The notes under the pieces: model-generated
What the model was told of the DNA's origin: nothing
The model's input: the letters and a program-made list of their open reading frames with translations, nothing else
Database searches by the model: none
From: Callipepla californica brunnescens
Taxonomy: Eukaryota; Chordata; Aves; Galliformes; Odontophoridae
Length of the DNA: 64,000 nt
Reading direction: 5' to 3'
Assembly: GCA_023055505.1 (NCBI GenBank)
Contig: JALIRH010000062.1
Span: 248,001 to 312,000 of the forward strand
Program-made: the position numbers and the translations under genes
Part shown: in pieces, positions 60,698 to 64,000 of the stretch
Numbering within the stretch: the stretch's first letter is position 1
How the letters are laid out: each line of letters starts with the position of its first letter

Positions 60698-62068
60698 TGA
60701 AAATCCTCTTTGCTTACCGAGCCTCATGAAAATACTTCAGTGTTGGCAACATTGTGGGAATTCTTGCTAACCAAGAGTGGATTTCTGACTGGACTGGTAC
60801 CAAACATATTCATTCTGACAGAATGAATGGTTGATACAGCCAGCTCAGTTAAAAGCCATCTACCAGTTGCTGGTAGACATCTGTTTATGGGAATGTGTCA
60901 GGACGTCTGGCACAGCTGCATTACTAACTTGCATGAATAGATCGCACTGAGGTAGTGCAGCAGGTATGTGTCTGCTAATAAGACCAAAGAAATTATGAAA
61001 CATGGTTTCCAGTGCAGATACTAGTTTATTCCACATGGCTTTGCGTTCAGTATCACAAATGAAAACATACTTCTGTTTGAGTTCTTCCACATACTGATGG
61101 CTAAGTGTCATGCTCTTCTTATACTAATCCATCTCATCTGACAAGACTAACTTTTATTTGATATTTAGTAATTATGATTTCTATCTTCTGGGCCTCAAAT
61201 TACGCATTTCCTTATCTTTTTTCTATCAGTAATATGTGTATTTTAAAAAGTTCCTCTGGTTTATACCAGATACGTGCTCCTCATTTTCAATGTATAAAAG
61301 AGCAGATTCACCTGAAGTATTCCACATGAGGCTAAGACAAAGATTTATGTGTAGGAGTGAGATACTATTCCATTCCTTATTCACTTCTTCCTCCTGTGTT
61401 CACCTAGTTCAAGGTAGATGATGTGAATTAGTGTGCAGGCAACTGAGGATGGTATGTTTCTTTGTAGTACTAAATGTAGTGACTACATAATGAGTGAAAC
61501 TTAGCCCAGCCATAAGGGCAGTGCAGGATCTTTGTTTCTGCATTCAAGAAACAGAGATACTAATGACAATATTACTTATCAGCTGCTTTTTCACACAGCT
61601 AAGATAATCAGGATTTCTCACATATATATTATCTCCATCATTCATCTGATAAAAGTAATTAGCTTTCATTTACATTTAATAAACTTGCTCACTATAGTTG
61701 CAGTAATATCATCTTTGAGGTATCAAAAGATTAAGGCTTAGATTTCCAAGAAATGTCTCCTCCTTTTGGCTGCTAACCGTGACACACCCTTGAGCCTGAC
61801 TTTCTGAGGTACAAAGAGCCCAAGGATAAGAACATTCTGAAAAATAAAGCACCTGAGAGAATCAGAGCCAAAATGTTTCAGACTGAGTCACAAACAAACA
61901 GGGAAGTAAAATCTAAAATCCTCTGCAGTAAGTGTAGCTCTGGGGAAGTCTAAAATTGTTCCTTCTTTGCTTTTCTTCCTTATACTTATTTCTGTGTCTC
62001 TTTCACTGATTTTTTTTTTCTGGCTATGATAGTGAGCTTGATTTGTTCAAATGAACTCTTCCTTTGTA
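60698..62068. other. Spacer upstream of PDCD1LG2 with one unexplained frame
   Basis: Contains the minus-strand frame 60860-61111 (83 aa), whose composition (SHQYVEELKQKYVF, RKAMWNKLVSALETM) looks protein-like. I do not recognise the family. It is not CR1. It could be a fragment of a processed pseudogene or chance. The rest is AT-rich spacer. Confidence 0.4.
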
Positions 62069-62780
62069 GAATCATAAAATCATAGAATATCCTGGCTTTG
62101 AATGGATCCTTTAGGATCATGAAGTTCAGCTCCTGGCTCCCTATAGAACCAGCCAAAATCCAAACTCTATGTCTGAGAGCATTGTCCAAATGTTTCTTGA
62201 TCTCTGGCAGCTTGGGAAGCGACCGCTGCTCTGGGGAACCTGTTCTATGCCCACCACCCTCTGGTGAAGAACCTTTACCTAGCATATTCAACCCTCCCCT
62301 GACAGCTCCATGCCATTTCCTCAAGGTCCAGTCACTGTCACCAGAGAGTAGAGCTCAGTGCTTCTACTCCATACAACCTCTTGAGGAGTTGCAGCCACCC
62401 TCAGGCCCCTCTGTCCTGCACTAAATTAACTCAGAGACCTCATCCACTCCTCAAACACCTTGACCTCCAGACCTTTCAACATCTTCATAGCCAATACTTT
62501 TACATCCTTCTTATGTTGTGGTAACCACTGAACACAGTGCTCGAGGTGAGCAGAGCAGAGTGGGACAGCTCCTGCCCTTGTCCTGTGACTTTGCAGTGCA
62601 CCCGAGGGTGCAGCTGGCCTTTCTGGCTGCCAGGGCATACTGCTGACTCACGTTCATCTTGTCTCTAACGACGCCACTACAGAACACTCCTTTCTACAGG
62701 GCTGCTCCTTCAGTCCCTTAACATCCAGTCTGTATTTATATCCAGAACTATCCCATGCCAGATTATGGCTCTTGCTCTTC
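62069..62780 (-). mobile_element. CR1 fragment, antisense
   Basis: Reversed tail 'gaatcataaaatcatagaat' (62070), then 'atggatccttt', 'gaccgctgctctggggaacctg' (62220), 'accactgaacacagtgctcg' (62523) and 'ggctgccagggcatactgctg' (62624). Includes 3' UTR and the end of ORF2. The right boundary is approximate. Confidence 0.88.
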
Positions 62781-63739
62781 AAATCCAGGTTAAAACTGTA
62801 TCCATTAACCTTGCTAATTCCTGCTGAGCTGATCCATGATTTCATTAGTTTAGTAACAAATATTGTCTCTTGGTTTCATTGTTAGTTTTTTGTTTAGTTA
62901 TGTTGATCCATACACAAAAGTACAAACAATAGTTTCCCTCTTACTGGAACAGGAAGATACTAACCGTTTAATTGGACTTTCTCCTGAATTACTTCAGGGC
63001 TGATGGTTTACTGCCAGTAATGCAAGGTACTTTATATATGCCAGGCACTGCTTTGTGTTAAGTGAAAGGAAAAGTAGCACCCAGCCCTACAATATGAAGC
63101 AAGATTATTTGCACACCTCTCTGATATTTCCTGCTTAGTGCCAAGTATTTGCTGGTTGTGACGTTAAAGAACTCAGATAATAAACTCAGATTAATAGTTA
63201 TACACAAAAAATTATGGAAAATGAAGTTGAAACAAAATAAGGGTCAGTGACCTGAATGGGTGTTAGTGATCCCTGTAAGCTAGATCAGGTGTTAGTACAG
63301 ACAGTAATAAAAATAAAAAAAATATATCTGGTTCTTCATATTTATAAATCTCTCTGGCAAGAGAGGCAACTGAAATTGTTTCTGTTATTTATGGGTTCAG
63401 AAATGCTGTAAAAAGGCTGTCCTGACAGATTTCTTAAGACTGCAAGCTACAGATTTTGAAGGCTTCAAGAATAAAGTTGTAGAAGTATTAAAGTTGTAGA
63501 AGTATTTTCTCTCCTTTCATTGCCAGAGCTCAGTAGTTCAAATTCTGTGTATGGACATGGGTTATTTTATCCCGGATTTCCCTTGTTTCCAGAGATAGTC
63601 TAGTAATGCTTTGCCTTTGCTGCTGTTTCTTAGCTGCAATAGATTCTGAAGGTCTGAAAGGCTTTTAGTGACAACATTCTAGTTCATCTCTCAAGCAGCA
63701 GACAGCTGTTGTTAGTTAAGTTCAATTCTTTTATTTCAG
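62781..63739. other. Region 5' of the PDCD1LG2 signal-peptide exon
   Basis: AT-rich. Ends in the acceptor ttctttatttcag at 63727-63739. A non-coding first exon would be expected further upstream, but none can be pinned down from the sequence. Confidence 0.45.
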
Positions 63740-63808
63740 ATCCACCTGAGAAAATGTTCCAAATCCTGACAGTGCTGTTGCTGGAAATTGAGCTCTGTGT
63801 GGTTTCAG
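63740..63808 (+). CDS. PDCD1LG2: PDCD1LG2 (PD-L2, B7-DC), first coding exon; gene continues beyond the window
   Basis: The second PD-1 ligand, an IgV-IgC membrane protein. Only the signal-peptide exon is inside the window. Acceptor tatttcag ends at 63739; 14 untranslated bases; ATG at 63754; coding MFQILTVLLLEIELCVVS plus one base; donor TCAG|GTGAGA at 63809. The leader length, phase-1 donor, plus strand and position 9 kb downstream of CD274 all fit PDCD1LG2. The leader alone is too short for firm identification, so context carries the call. No IgV exon lies in the remaining 192 nt. Confidence 0.82.
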
Positions 63809-64000
63809 GTGAGAGGAAGTGGACCATCTTTCATTCTCATCATTAGGACCAATGTAACAATACTGCTATGTCCTCGGGATGTGGGTTGCAGCATCTTATT
63901 ATGACTACTGGCTTACACAAATAGCTGGTGATGTCTGATCCTCTGCCTTGAAATGTCTTACAGAAGGCATTGTCTAAGCATTGAGCATAAGGACAGCTGT
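63809..64000 (+). other. PDCD1LG2: Start of PDCD1LG2 intron
   Basis: Sequence after the GTGAGA donor to the window edge. Nothing else recognised. Confidence 0.7.

Noticed and set aside
1..64000. CRISPR arrays, bacterial operons, ribosome binding sites, tRNA or rRNA genes.
   Set aside because: The window is vertebrate DNA. No regularly spaced repeats of CRISPR type were seen, and I noticed no tRNA-like or rRNA-like sequence by eye.

Overview
The window is vertebrate nuclear DNA, almost certainly from a bird and probably a galliform (chicken or a close relative). The evidence is about 17 CR1 retroposon fragments with the typical avian 3' end (ATTCTATGAT-like), three internally deleted mariner copies of the Galluhop/Mariner1_GG kind, AT-rich introns and spacers, and two sharp CpG islands. 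The gene content (relaxin family, then CD274/PD-L1, then PDCD1LG2/PD-L2) matches the block at human 9p24.1, which lies on chromosome Z in birds. The Z assignment is inferred from known synteny and is not visible in the sequence.

Three genes are supported by exon structure. (1) A two-exon relaxin-family hormone gene lies on the minus strand (coding 5703-6070 and 7710-7926, 194 aa, phase-1 intron, CpG-island promoter). Its B and A chains are of relaxin-3 type. (2) CD274 (PD-L1) lies on the plus strand. Six coding exons between 50599 and 54752 give 313 aa: signal peptide, IgV, IgC, transmembrane and two cytoplasmic exons, all joined by phase-1 introns. A CpG island at about 45.55-45.96 kb is the likely site of a non-coding first exon. 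(3) The first coding exon of PDCD1LG2 (signal peptide, 63754-63808, plus strand) starts at the right edge, and the rest of that gene is outside the window.

Layout: 0-5.5 kb holds CR1 and two mariner relics. 5.5-8.3 kb is the relaxin gene and its CpG island. 8.3-45.5 kb is a gene-poor, AT-rich stretch with CR1 pieces, simple repeats, a long imperfect inverted repeat at 28.57-28.70 kb, a mariner that splits a GATA/GACA microsatellite at 36.58-37.33 kb, and a hAT-like element at 41.2-43.0 kb with a CR1 nested inside it. 45.5-56.5 kb is CD274 with its putative promoter, intron-1 regulatory candidates and long 3' UTR. 56.6-58.2 kb holds two abutting CR1s in opposite orientation, one keeping a decayed reverse transcriptase. 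58.2-63.7 kb is spacer with CR1 pieces before PDCD1LG2.

The two PD-1 ligands are neighbouring, same-strand immune-checkpoint genes of one duplicated family. The relaxin gene is a secreted-peptide neighbour on the opposite strand. PLGRKT, which separates relaxin and CD274 in human, was looked for by eye and not found. I found no clearly novel molecular system. The best leads are the two-residue extension after the last cysteine of the relaxin A chain, the doubled kappa-B-like motif in the presumed CD274 intron 1, the 28.6-kb inverted repeat, the apparent absence of PLGRKT, and the nested transposons.
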